From Candidatus Ideonella esbjergensis (GTDB lineage Bacteria > Pseudomonadota > Gammaproteobacteria > Burkholderiales > Burkholderiaceae_C), in NCBI GenBank assembly GCA_016710065.1, contig JADJLP010000010.1, positions 558,001 through 622,000 of the forward strand: 64,000 bases of DNA. Direction: 5' to 3'. Under the pieces are notes generated by a model. The model saw only the letters and a program-made list of their open reading frames with translations. It did no database searches and was not told where the DNA came from. The position numbers and the translations under genes are program-made. Of the stretch, positions 40,816 to 49,890 are shown piece by piece; the stretch's first letter is position 1; the number at the start of each line of letters is the position of its first letter.

Positions 40816-43544
40816 GCCGCGTCACCCGCCTCGCTGGCCGACGCATCGGCCGGTGTTTCAGTGGGTGGCGGGGCCCACTGGTCACGGCGACACAGGCCCC
40901 GCGCCTCGCAATGCTCGCAGGCCTCGCCCTGGCCCAGCGCCAACATCGGTTCGCCATCGCGCAGGCGTTCGAACTCCAGGCCCAGTTGCTGCAACAGCAC
41001 GCGGGCGTCAGCGTCCACCTGGTCGTGCGGCACGGCCACCGGGCCGGCGCGCGGGTCGTCCAGACCCAGGTAGGCAGCCGCGAGGGCTCCCGTTGCGGCA
41101 TCGCCTGCGGCCAGCGCCAGCGCGGCGTAGAAGGCCAGTTGGGTGTCTTCCAGGCCCTGATTGACCTTGGCGGCCAGGCCGGCGGCGCTGCCAGTCTTGT
41201 AGTCCAGCAGTTCCACCCGACCATCGGCTTGCTGGTCCAACCGGTCAAGCCGGCCATGCAGACCGAGCCCGCCCCACTCGGCCGGGGTGGCCTGGCGAGA
41301 CAACTCACCCTGCCACCACCGCCAACCTTGCGCTTCGCGCTCATGCAGCCAGCGCAGATAGCCCGGCACCAGGGCCTCGAAGCTGGCGCGGAAGGGCAGC
41401 AGTTCGGCTTCGGTCCAGCCCTGTTCCTGGTCCACGGCCACCGCGGCGGCCATCAGACGGGAGGTGTCGATGGCCACATCGGTGCTGGCCTCACGCCCCT
41501 GGTGAAAGCCCAACAACACGGCGTGCAGCCAGTTGCCGTGGTCGCGCTTGTCGGCGGCCTTGTCCAGTTCATCCACCTCGCCCAGGCCCAGCAGCACGCG
41601 GCTGAAGAAGCGGTAGGGGCAGGTGCGCAAGGCCTCGACCGCGCTGGCGCTGAGTGAATGCGGCCAATGGGCATCTGCCCTAGGCGCGGGCGGCCGCACA
41701 GGCTGAGGCAACACCACGCGCTGCGGCAACTGCGCATGCACGCTGGGCAAGGCGGAGGGTTGTGCGCCGGACTCGGCCCGGGCCAGCACCAGGCGCTGGA
41801 TCAACGGGCTGGGGCCTAGGCCCTCGGCACCGTCGGCCACGCGGTGCAACAAGGTCACTGCGGGTTGGTGCAACAAGTGCACAAAGGCCAGGGTTTCGCG
41901 CCGCAAGCGCTCCTGCGGGCCAGGCAGGCCCAGCGCGGCCGAAAGCGCTGGCCCCAGCAAATCGGGACGCGGCTCGCTCACTCCCAGCCGGCGCTCATCG
42001 GCCCCGGGGCAGACCACGGCCGAGAAGGGCCGCAGCATCACCCGCGCCAACGGCGTGATCACCACCCGCGCCTCGGGCGGGTTGTCGGGCACCACGCTGG
42101 CTTCTTCAAGCGCTTCATCGACCCAGGCGATGAATTCGTCCAGCGTGAAGCGGGTGCTGCTCGCCGCCGCCTGCCACGCTGCGGACTGGCCAGCCAAGGC
42201 ATCCAGCCGCAGCGCCAGCAGCACGGCGCGGCCGGCGGCGTCGTTGCGCCAACGCTGGGCTTCGGTGGGGTCACTCAACCACAGCGCAGCAAGGCATTGC
42301 AGCCAGTCAGCAAGCGGCCGCGAGCGCTCGGCCGCCAAGGGCGCCAAGCGGGCTTCGGCCGCCGTCCACAAGGCCTTGGCGCTCGCCGTGGCCTCGGCAC
42401 TGACGCGCCGGTTGCGCCACAAGGCCTCCAGCGCCACCAGGGCTTCGGGCTCTGCCCGACCCAGCGGGTCATCCTTGAGCCAGTCTAGGCGCGCATCTTC
42501 GGCAGCCGACGCACCGCTCAGCGACCGCGCCGCGCGCAACAGCGCCATGGCATGCGCCCCGGCGCGGGTGGTGGCCACGCGCCAGCCGGTGTCGTCCACC
42601 ACCGGCACCGGCACTCGGGCCAGCATGGCGTGCACGCGGCGCACGGTCTCGCGGTCTTGTGCCACCAGGGCCACGGTGCCGCCATCCTTCAGCGCGGCGA
42701 GCACACAGGCCGTGGTGGTGCGCGCTTCGTCCTCGGCATCGGCGCAGCGCAGCAGCCTGGGCGATGGCCCCAGGGCCGCCGCCTTGAACTCATCGCCGGG
42801 CTCACCGTCCAGGTCCAGCAGCAGACCGGGCACGCCCGTGCCGGCATGGTGTGCCAGTACCGCTTCGGCCAAGGCATCCGCACCGCCAGCGCGCAGCACC
42901 ACCCAGCCGCGCACAGGCGCGGTGAACAGGGCATCTGTGTCGGGCGGGCAAGCTGACAGCGACGCAGCCACCCATTCCAGCGCCACCCGGGCCAGGGAGC
43001 GCTCGAACTCTCCCGGGCCGGCGGCCAGGGCCAGGCGGGTGCGCGCATCCTGCCACCAGGCATCACGCTGCCCCGGTGCATGGGCTGACGCAGCCGCGCG
43101 CAGGTCGTCGGCCGTGTCCACCAGGGCCGCCACACCGTGCGCGAAGGCACGCGGGTCGCTGCGGGCCCAGGCCTTGCCCCAGTCCTGCTGGCGCAGCAAC
43201 TGGGCGGCCTGCAAGCGGCTGGTCACCGTATCGCCACTGAACATGCCCTGTGCTGCGCCCCTGTGTGGCGCCAGTTGCTGCGCCAGGGTCTGCGTGGTTT
43301 CCACCCGGGGTTGCCAGCCACCCTGCGCCGCCAGCGCGCGGCGGGCCTGCGGCAACAGGGCCGAAAACGGCAACAGCCAGCAGGCGTCGCGCAACGCCAG
43401 GGCATGCGCATTGGCCCAAGCGCGCACGCGCTGGGCCAGTTGCGGCCAGACCTCCGCAGGCGCTTGGTGCCCAGCGAGCACGACGCGCTCAACCTGGTGG
43501 CCTGCGGCGTGGTCACGAGAGGCTGGAGTTTCTGAGGGGTTCAT
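40812..43544 (-). CDS. AddB-like PD-(D/E)XK nuclease
   Basis: 910 aa from the ATG at 43544 (an in-frame ATG at 43565 is possible). The N-terminal two thirds is an inactivated helicase-like region, as in AddB. The nuclease site near the C terminus has G-R-L-D-R-L-D and L-L-D-Y-K-T-G. Four cysteines, C in T-C-P-Y-R-F-F and the trio C-E-H-C-E-A-R-G-L-C, fit the 4Fe-4S cluster that holds this domain in AddB. Together with the AddA-like protein it would resect DNA double-strand breaks. Divergent from trxA, with 126 bp between. Confidence 0.88.
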   Translation of the reverse strand: MNPSETPASRDHAAGHQVERVVLAGHQAPAEVWPQLAQRVRAWANAHALALRDACWLLPFSALLPQARRALAAQGGWQPRVETTQTLAQQLAPHRGAAQGMFSGDTVTSRLQAAQLLRQQDWGKAWARSDPRAFAHGVAALVDTADDLRAAASAHAPGQRDAWWQDARTRLALAAGPGEFERSLARVALEWVAASLSACPPDTDALFTAPVRGWVVLRAGGADALAEAVLAHHAGTGVPGLLLDLDGEPGDEFKAAALGPSPRLLRCADAEDEARTTTACVLAALKDGGTVALVAQDRETVRRVHAMLARVPVPVVDDTGWRVATTRAGAHAMALLRAARSLSGASAAEDARLDWLKDDPLGRAEPEALVALEALWRNRRVSAEATASAKALWTAAEARLAPLAAERSRPLADWLQCLAALWLSDPTEAQRWRNDAAGRAVLLALRLDALAGQSAAWQAAASSTRFTLDEFIAWVDEALEEASVVPDNPPEARVVITPLARVMLRPFSAVVCPGADERRLGVSEPRPDLLGPALSAALGLPGPQERLRRETLAFVHLLHQPAVTLLHRVADGAEGLGPSPLIQRLVLARAESGAQPSALPSVHAQLPQRVVLPQPVRPPAPRADAHWPHSLSASAVEALRTCPYRFFSRVLLGLGEVDELDKAADKRDHGNWLHAVLLGFHQGREASTDVAIDTSRLMAAAVAVDQEQGWTEAELLPFRASFEALVPGYLRWLHEREAQGWRWWQGELSRQATPAEWGGLGLHGRLDRLDQQADGRVELLDYKTGSAAGLAAKVNQGLEDTQLAFYAALALAAGDAATGALAAAYLGLDDPRAGPVAVPHDQVDADARVLLQQLGLEFERLRDGEPMLALGQGEACEHCEARGLCRRDQWAPPPTETPADASASEAGDAA

Positions 43545-43670
43545 GGCGGACGACAACAGGCCCATGGGCTTTGTGTCAGAATCATTGTGCCCGGCGAATA
43601 GACGCCTCACGTCCCCTCTCAGAGGCATTCCACCGCCCTGCGTCGCCCAGGCCTCCCCCATAGGACACAC

Positions 43671-44000
43671 ATGAGCAGCGAACTGATCAAGCACATCTCC
43701 GACGCCTCGTTCGAGGCCGACGTACTGAAGTCCGGCACGCCCGTGCTGGTGGACTACTGGGCCGAATGGTGCGGCCCCTGCAAGATGATCGCCCCCATCC
43801 TCGAAGAAACCGCCAAGGACTACGGTGCCCGTCTGCAGATCACCAAGATGAACGTGGACGAGAACCGCGACGTGCCGGCCAAGTTCGGCATCCGCGGCAT
43901 CCCCACGCTGATGCTGTTCAAGGACGGCCAGTTGGCCGCCACCAAGGTGGGCGCGCTGAACAAGTCGCAACTCGCCCAGTTCCTCGACGCTCATCTATAA
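43671..44000 (+). CDS. trxA: Thioredoxin 1
   Basis: 109 aa, with W-C-G-P-C (C34, C37). It reduces protein disulfides in the cytoplasm and is kept reduced by thioredoxin reductase, not in this window. The cis-proline lies in G-I-P-T-L. The placement of trxA directly before rho is common in this group. Its TAA stop overlaps a TATAAT hexamer (43996-44001) that may drive rho. Confidence 0.97.
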   Translation: MSSELIKHISDASFEADVLKSGTPVLVDYWAEWCGPCKMIAPILEETAKDYGARLQITKMNVDENRDVPAKFGIRGIPTLMLFKDGQLAATKVGALNKSQLAQFLDAHL

Positions 44001-44001
44001 T
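43996..44001 (+). promoter_or_regulatory. Candidate -10 element for rho
   Basis: TATAAT spans the trxA stop codon. No good -35 is seen 16-18 bases upstream, so the promoter is tentative. If real, rho has a leader of about 230 bases (44008-44240), long enough to hold the site of Rho autoregulation. Confidence 0.35.
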
Positions 44002-44240
44002 CGCGCCTGACGCACCGGGTGCGGCCGCTACCAGCGCCGCCCCGTTGCTGCAGCCAGGCTCCAAGGCCACCACGCCTCGAACCACAACACGGTTCTTCAG
44101 CGCGTGAGTTTCACGGCCCACAGCTCCCCTACCCCGTTTCCCCCAGACGCTGTGCAGGCCTTGCAGGCCCGACACAGCGAACCCTCAAGCCCATCCGGCC
44201 ATGCGCCCAGGGCCTGACATCCACCCAAAGGGTGTTTGAC

Positions 44241-45506
44241 ATGCATCTCTCTGAACTCAAAGCACTCCACGTCTCGGCCCTGATCGAGATGGGCGAGGCA
44301 TTGGAGATCGATAACGTCGCCCGTCTGCGCAAGCAGGAGCTGATGTTCGCGATCATGAAGAAGCGCGCCAAAGCCGGCGAGCAGGTGTTCGGCGATGGCG
44401 TGCTTGAAGTGCTGCCCGACGGCTTCGGCTTCCTGCGCTCCATCGATTCGAGCTACATGGCGTCCACCGATGACATCTACCTCAGCCCCAGCCAGGTGCG
44501 CCGCTTCAACCTGCACACCGGTGACCTGGTGGAGGGCGAAGTGCGCGTGCCCAAGGACGGCGAACGCTATTTCGCGCTGGTCAAGGTTGACCGCGTGAAC
44601 GGCCTGACGCCCGAGGAGTGCAAGCACAAGATCATGTTCGAGAACTTGACACCGCTCTTCCCGAAAGAGCCGTTCAAGCTGGAACGCGACAACTTCAAGG
44701 GCGAAGAGAACGTCACCGGCCGCATCATCGATTTGATCGCGCCCATAGGCAAAGGCCAGCGCGCCCTGCTGGTGGCCCAGCCCAAGACCGGCAAGACGGT
44801 GATGATGCAGCACCTCGCGCACGCCATCATCGCCAACCACCCCGATGTGCACCTGATCGTGCTGCTGGTGGACGAGCGCCCGGAAGAAGTGACCGAGATG
44901 CTGCGCACCGTGCGCGGCGAAGTGATCAGCTCCACCTTCGACGAACCCGCGGCCCGCCACGTGCAGGTGGCCGAGATGGTGATCGAGCGCGCCAAGCGCC
45001 TGGTGGAGCTGAAGAAGGACGTCGTGATCCTGCTCGACTCCATCACCCGCCTGGCCCGCGCCTACAACAACGTGCTGCCCTCCAGCGGCAAGGTGCTGAC
45101 CGGTGGTGTCGACGCCAACGCGCTGCAGCGCCCCAAGCGCTTCTTCGGCGCCGCCCGCAATGTGGAGGAAGGTGGCTCGCTGACCATCATCGGCACCGCT
45201 CTGATTGACACCGGTTCGCGCATGGACGAGGTGATCTACGAAGAGTTCAAGGGCACCGGCAACTGCGAAATCCATCTGGACCGTCGCATGGCCGAGAAGC
45301 GTGTCTACCCGTCCATCCTGATCAACAAGTCGGGCACTCGCCGCGAAGAACTGCTGCTCAAGCCCGAGATCCTGCAAAAGACCTGGATCCTGCGCAAACT
45401 GCTGTACCCGATGGACGAGATCGAGGCGATGGAGTTCATCCTCGACAAGATGAAAGCATCGAAGAACAACCTCGATTTCTTCGACATGATGCGGCGCGGT
45501 GGCTGA
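44241..45506 (+). CDS. rho: Transcription termination factor Rho
   Basis: 421 aa from the ATG at 44241 (M-H-L-S-E-L-K-A-L-H), although the frame is open further upstream. Rho is a hexameric RNA helicase that ends transcription. Residues 1-120 hold the N-terminal and RNA-binding regions (F-G-F-L-R-S). The ATPase follows with Walker A A-Q-P-K-T-G-K-T, the D-E-R-P-E-E-V-T-E stretch, Walker B and an arginine finger region. Length is normal. An intrinsic terminator follows directly. Confidence 0.97.
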   Translation: MHLSELKALHVSALIEMGEALEIDNVARLRKQELMFAIMKKRAKAGEQVFGDGVLEVLPDGFGFLRSIDSSYMASTDDIYLSPSQVRRFNLHTGDLVEGEVRVPKDGERYFALVKVDRVNGLTPEECKHKIMFENLTPLFPKEPFKLERDNFKGEENVTGRIIDLIAPIGKGQRALLVAQPKTGKTVMMQHLAHAIIANHPDVHLIVLLVDERPEEVTEMLRTVRGEVISSTFDEPAARHVQVAEMVIERAKRLVELKKDVVILLDSITRLARAYNNVLPSSGKVLTGGVDANALQRPKRFFGAARNVEEGGSLTIIGTALIDTGSRMDEVIYEEFKGTGNCEIHLDRRMAEKRVYPSILINKSGTRREELLLKPEILQKTWILRKLLYPMDEIEAMEFILDKMKASKNNLDFFDMMRRGG

Positions 45507-45531
45507 TTCAGCCGGCCCTGCGCACAACCCG

Positions 45532-45561
45532 AAAGGCGCCCCAGGTGGGCGCCTTTGTTTT
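45532..45561 (+). terminator. Intrinsic terminator after rho
   Basis: AAAGGCGCCC (45532-45541) pairs with GGGCGCCTTT (45547-45556) around CAGGT, followed by G-T-T-T-T. It sits 25 bases past the rho stop. Confidence 0.85.
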
Positions 45562-45566
45562 GGATC

Positions 45567-46339
45567 TCAGCCCCGACAGGCCCACGCTCGCGCACTCTTG
45601 CTGATACCGCGCGAGATGGAGAAGTCCAGTTGCACGTCCTTGTTCGCCAGGTAGGCCACGCCGGCGTCCCAGCTGGTAACGGTGCCACCATGGCGTGCGG
45701 ACATCAGTTGGTCTGCCAAAGCCACACCATTGGGGCTTGAACTCCTTGCTCAGCACCAGGGCCAGCAGTTGCCGTGTCCCGCTCGGCGGTTTCGTTCCTG
45801 TCGCTGAACAGGCCGGGCATGGCGCCCACAGACCAACCTTCAGTCTGCTCCCACTCAGCCACCATGCGCAGCGACGAACGCACGCCCTGGCCTCGGAATG
45901 CCTTGGCGCCTGTGGCAAAGTCGGCGTGAAGCAGCCACGCCAAGCTGGGTACGAGATCATCGTCGCCGTCCTGCATGCGCCACTTGAGGCCCAAGGCCGT
46001 GTCAGCCATGCCGCTGGCCAACGCGAGCGTGTTGCCGTCGACGCGCAAACGGGTGTAGCCGTCGCCATCGACCCGCAGCCCGAAATGCTCGGCGATGCCG
46101 ATGCGCGGCAGCGTGTGCGTGTTGAGCCATCACTGCCGCATGTCTGCCGCAGTGTCTCGATGCAAGACGCAGGCTGGTCTCGATCTGATAGCAGCCCTTG
46201 CCCACCACTTCGCTGGACTCGGATATTTCGAGGCGGACGGTTGCGATTTCGTCGCCTGCCGCTGCCGGGCCGGCCAAGGTGGCGCCCAAGACGACTGCCG
46301 CCAGAGCAATGCGTAGGGATGTAGGCGGAGCATTGTCAT
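45567..46339 (-). pseudogene. Decayed transporter-like gene (MetA-pathway phenol degradation type)
   Basis: Pieces of one protein are spread over three frames. A start with M-T-M-L-R-L-H-P is in one frame, and a signal-like core with A-V-V-L-G-A-T-L-A-G-P-A-A-A-G in another. A stretch D-T-A-A-D-M-R-Q is followed by an in-frame TGA, then W-L-N-T-H-T-L-P-R-I-G-I-A-E-H-F. A long piece runs from G-D-G-Y-T-R-L-R-V-D-G through G-L-F-S-D-R-N-E to W-L-W-Q-T-N. The last piece, S-W-D-A-G-V-A-Y-L-A-N-K-D-V-Q-L-D-F-S-I-S-R-G, is in a third frame. In order they resemble the beta-barrel 'transporter' family (PF13557 type). At least two frameshifts and one stop are needed, so the gene is dead. Confidence 0.75.
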
Positions 46340-46401
46340 GGTACGAACGGGCCTTGGCGGGATTGAGACACAAGGGTGCCATGCCAAACCTAAGCTCAGG
46401 C

Positions 46402-46407
46402 TATAAT
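46402..46407 (+). promoter_or_regulatory. Candidate -10 for the L31 gene
   Basis: A perfect TATAAT lies about 100 bases before the L31 start. The -35 region is poor. The leader contains a small hairpin TTTCCG-CTGT-CGGAAA (about 46414-46429), which may act in L31 control. Confidence 0.4.
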
Positions 46408-46508
46408 TCGGGGTTTTCCGCTGTCGGAAAGTGCGCTGTGCATGGGGCCGGCGTGGCTCCTGGCAAAAACACAGCGACAAAGGACGGCGCAACCGCCGAA
46501 AGAGAGCC

Positions 46509-46772
46509 ATGAAAGAAGGCATTCACCCGAACTACCGCGACGTGTGCTTCGTGGACCTGTCCAACGGCTTCAAGTTCGTGACGCGCTCGTGCGCTTCGAG
46601 CAAGGAAACCGTGAAGATGGAAGACGGCCGCGAGCTGCCGTTGTTCAAGCTGGAAACCACCAGCGAATCGCACCCGTTCTACACCGGCCAGCAAAAGAGC
46701 ATCGATACGCTTGGCGGTCGCGTCGAGAAGTTCCGCAACAAGTTTGCGCGCGTGGGCATCGCCAAGAAGTGA
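46509..46772 (+). CDS. rpmE2: 50S ribosomal protein L31 type B
   Basis: 87 aa from the ATG at 46509; the frame is open upstream but the M-K-E-G-I-H-P-N-Y start is standard. It lacks the C-x-x-C zinc pair of the other L31 form, so it is the type used when zinc is low (known family feature). A terminator follows. The upstream pseudogene is divergent. Confidence 0.95.
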   Translation: MKEGIHPNYRDVCFVDLSNGFKFVTRSCASSKETVKMEDGRELPLFKLETTSESHPFYTGQQKSIDTLGGRVEKFRNKFARVGIAKK

Positions 46773-46798
46773 TTCTTGGGCGGCAAGCCGCACAGAAG

Positions 46799-46822
46799 AA
46801 GGCAGCCCAGGCTGCCTTTTTT
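46799..46822 (+). terminator. Intrinsic terminator after L31 gene
   Basis: AAGGCAGC (46799-46806) pairs with GCTGCCTT (46811-46818) across CCAG, within a six-T run (46817-46822). Confidence 0.9.
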
Positions 46823-46855
46823 CATGGCGCGCTCAGTTTTCTCCACTGACTTGGC

Positions 46856-48532
46856 ATGATGCCGACTGTGAATCAGCCCAACCCCGCACTGGTCACCCAA
46901 CGTGCTGCCGCGCGCTTGCCCCGTGTCGCCCTTCTGCTGCTGTGCGCAGCCTATGTGCTGCCGGGCGTGTTCGGTCGCGACCCCTGGCGGAATGCCGATC
47001 TCACCGCCTTCGCCACCATGCTGAGCATGGCCGAGGGCCGCACCCCCTGGCTAGCCCCCACGCTGGGTGGCTGGCCGGCCCCGCCGGCCCTGCTGCCGCA
47101 CTGGTTGGGAGCGGGCTTTATCAAGCTTCTCTCGCCCCTGCTCGACCCTGCCCTGGCCGCCCGCCTGCCCTTTGCCCTGCTGCTGGCTCTGAGTCTGGCG
47201 CTGATCTGGTACGCCACCTTCCATCTGGCTCGCACCGAGGCGGCCCGGCCGGTGGCCTTTGCCTTTGGGGGTGAGGCCGAACCCGTGGCCTATGCCCGGG
47301 CCCTGGCCGATGGCGCCTTGCTGGCCACCATCGCCACGCTGGGCCTGCTGCAACTGGGTCACGAGACCACGCCCGAGTTGGTGCAGCTCAGCGAAGTGGC
47401 CTTGTTCATTTGGGGCCTGGCAGCGGCCCCCTATCGCCAATTGACGGCCCGGTTGGCCGCCAGCGCCGCGCTGGTGGCGCTGGCACTCAGCGGCGCCCCG
47501 GCCATGGCGCTGGGCTTTGGCCTGGTGGCCACGCTGATCTGCTGGCGCTCCCGCTATGCCGATGCCCGCGCCATGGTGCCGTGGCTCTTGGGCGCCATGG
47601 CCGTAATGGCGGCTGCGGCCTGGGCCCTGGCGGCATGGCATTGGCGCGTGGCGTTGCCCACCCAGCCCAAGCACTGGTGGGCCATGGGGCGCTTGCTGCT
47701 GTGGTTCTGCTGGCCGGCTTGGCCTCTGGTGTTGTGGACACTGTGGCGCTGGCGCCGCCATCTGCAGCACCGGCACATTTCGGTGCCCATGGGCACCGCC
47801 CTGGTAGCGGTGCTGAGCAGCCTGGCCATGGGCGGCAGCGACCGCGCCTTGATGCTGGCGGTGCCTGGCATAGCCGTGCTGGCGGCCTTTGCCCTGCCCA
47901 CACTCAAGCGAAGCACCGGTGCGGCCATAGACTGGTTCTCGGTCTTCTTCTTCAGTGGCTCGGCGTTGGGCGGCTGGGTGATCTACAGCGCCATGCACAC
48001 CGGCGTGCCGGCCAAGCCCATGGCCAACGTGTTGCGGTTGGCGCCGGGCTTTCAGCCCAGCTTCAGCGCACTGGCACTGGTGTGCGCTGCACTGGCCACC
48101 ATGGCCTGGATTTGGCTGGTGCGCTGGCGCACCGCCCGCCACCGCCACCCGCTGTGGAAGAGCCTGGTGTTGCCGGCGGGCGGCGTGGCCTTGGCCTGGC
48201 TGCTGGCCATGACACTGTGGCTGCCAGCGCTGGACTACGCCCGCAGCTCGCGCTCACTGGTGAGCCAGATGGCGACCCATGTGCCCATTGGCAGCTGTGT
48301 GCAAGCACCGGGCATGTCGGCGCCGGGTGTGGCGGCATTGGAGGTCTTTGGCCATTACCGTGTGCGGGCAGCAGGCGCCGCACTCGCTGATGAAGCCGGC
48401 TGCAATGCCATGGTGCTGCAGGCCCGCGCGGGCACCGAGCCGCGCCACCCGCCAGGCTGGCAGATGCTGGCCCAGGTGCACCACCCGGTAGACCGGGTCG
48501 AGCGGTACTGGCTTTACGTCCGTCAGCCCTGA
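46856..48532 (+). CDS. GT-C type membrane glycosyltransferase (ArnT-like)
   Basis: 558 aa with about 10-12 hydrophobic segments. Near the N terminus F-G-R-D-P-W-R-N-A-D follows the first segment, and its Asp fits the catalytic position of GT-C enzymes such as ArnT. These move sugars from polyprenyl carriers to lipids or proteins on the outer face of the inner membrane. The C-terminal 130 residues are soluble (periplasmic). Acceptor and donor are unknown, and no other cell-wall gene is nearby. An ATG at 46859 is an alternative start. Confidence 0.78.
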   Translation: MMPTVNQPNPALVTQRAAARLPRVALLLLCAAYVLPGVFGRDPWRNADLTAFATMLSMAEGRTPWLAPTLGGWPAPPALLPHWLGAGFIKLLSPLLDPALAARLPFALLLALSLALIWYATFHLARTEAARPVAFAFGGEAEPVAYARALADGALLATIATLGLLQLGHETTPELVQLSEVALFIWGLAAAPYRQLTARLAASAALVALALSGAPAMALGFGLVATLICWRSRYADARAMVPWLLGAMAVMAAAAWALAAWHWRVALPTQPKHWWAMGRLLLWFCWPAWPLVLWTLWRWRRHLQHRHISVPMGTALVAVLSSLAMGGSDRALMLAVPGIAVLAAFALPTLKRSTGAAIDWFSVFFFSGSALGGWVIYSAMHTGVPAKPMANVLRLAPGFQPSFSALALVCAALATMAWIWLVRWRTARHRHPLWKSLVLPAGGVALAWLLAMTLWLPALDYARSSRSLVSQMATHVPIGSCVQAPGMSAPGVAALEVFGHYRVRAAGAALADEAGCNAMVLQARAGTEPRHPPGWQMLAQVHHPVDRVERYWLYVRQP

Positions 48533-49872
48533 GTGGACAGGGCCGGCGCATCAGCTGGCTCGGCCTGTTCGCGCACCCGTGACGGCGGAAACACCAGGCT
48601 GAAGGCAGAGCCGCGTCCCACTTCGCTGCTGATCAACAGTTCACCGCCATGCCGCTGAGCCACATGCTTGACGATGGCCAAGCCCAGCCCGGTGCCGCCG
48701 GTGTCGCGTGAGCGGCTGCCATCCACTCGGTAAAACCGCTCGGCCAGACGTGGCAGGTGCTCAGGTGCGATACCCGGGCCGCTGTCACGCACCACCAGTT
48801 CGGCCGAGCCGTCATCTCGACGCGACCATTCCACAGCGATCTTGCCCCGGGCAGGCGTGTAGCGCACCGCATTGCTCACCAGATTGGTGATGGCGCTGAG
48901 CAGCTCGGTCTCGTTGCCGGCCAGGCTCGCCCCCCTGCCCCAGCCAAAGACAAATTCATGCTTGCCTCCGGACAGGCCTTTGGCATCGGCCTCCACGGTC
49001 TGCGCCAGCCGCGACAGAGGCACCCACTGGTCTTTGGCTGGTGGCGCACTGCCCTCCAGGCTGGCCAGCGTGAGCAGATCGGCCACCAGGCTTTGCATGC
49101 GCCGGCTTTGCTGCCCCATCAGCACCAGCACCCGCTGGCGCTCTTGCTCATTGAGCGGCAGCGACGCCATGGTTTCGATGAAGCCCGCCAGCACCGTGAG
49201 CGGGGTGCGGATCTCGTGCGAGACGTTGGCGACGAAATCACGCTTGGTGGCTTCAATTCGCTCGCGTTCCGTGATGTCCTGGGTCAGCAGGAGGTAGTGG
49301 CCATCGCCATAGGGTTGCACCATCACAGATAACAGCCCCCGGCCCAACGGGCCCTTGATCTTCACCGGTTGATCGAATCGCCGCGCCTGCAAATGGGCCA
49401 CGAAATCGGGCGAACGAACCAGGTTGGTGATGCGCTGGCGCAGGTCTCGCACCGGGTCCAACCCCAGGTGCTGGGCCGCCAGACCGTTGCACCACGCTAT
49501 CTGTTCGGCCGCGTCCAGCAGCAGCACGCCGTTGGGCGAGGCCTCGATGGCCGCGAGGAACTGGGTGTGCTGCTCACGCTCAGCCAGCGCTGCACGGTCG
49601 CGCTGGCGTAGCGCGCGTTCCACGCGCGTGGCCGCCTCGCCCCAGAAGCCCACCAGATGCGGCGGCGGCCCGTCAAGCGGGCCGCTGAGCCAGCGCAGCA
49701 CGCGCCCGCCACGCCCGCTGTCCAGCAGCGTCACCAGCAAGGCGGCCAGCACGGCGCCCAGGCCGGTGCCCAGCAAGGCTTGGCCCCACCCGCGCCCCAG
49801 CCAGTGCCCGACCGCCGCTCCCAGTGCGGTGATCAGCGCGCTAAGCAGGGTTCGCGGGGCTATCCAGAACAT
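48523..49872 (-). CDS. phoR: Phosphate regulon sensor kinase PhoR
   Basis: 449 aa. Two hydrophobic segments in the first 50 residues, a PAS domain at about 100-195 (L-L-L-D-A-A-E-Q-I), then the dimerisation helix with H219 in V-S-H-E-I-R-T-P-L-T and an ATPase with N-L-V-S-N-A-V-R-Y, D-S-G-P-G-I and G-T-G-L-G-L. It phosphorylates PhoB when phosphate is low. The last 10 bases overlap the convergent GT-C gene. It follows phoB with a gap of 18 bases. Confidence 0.95.
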   Translation of the reverse strand: MFWIAPRTLLSALITALGAAVGHWLGRGWGQALLGTGLGAVLAALLVTLLDSGRGGRVLRWLSGPLDGPPPHLVGFWGEAATRVERALRQRDRAALAEREQHTQFLAAIEASPNGVLLLDAAEQIAWCNGLAAQHLGLDPVRDLRQRITNLVRSPDFVAHLQARRFDQPVKIKGPLGRGLLSVMVQPYGDGHYLLLTQDITERERIEATKRDFVANVSHEIRTPLTVLAGFIETMASLPLNEQERQRVLVLMGQQSRRMQSLVADLLTLASLEGSAPPAKDQWVPLSRLAQTVEADAKGLSGGKHEFVFGWGRGASLAGNETELLSAITNLVSNAVRYTPARGKIAVEWSRRDDGSAELVVRDSGPGIAPEHLPRLAERFYRVDGSRSRDTGGTGLGLAIVKHVAQRHGGELLISSEVGRGSAFSLVFPPSRVREQAEPADAPALSTQG

Positions 49873-49890
49873 CGGTCAGCGGTGGCGCCA

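Noticed and set aside
43545..43994. A longer N terminus for the AddB-like protein
   Set aside because: The frame stays open upstream but runs antisense through trxA, so it is not a real extension.
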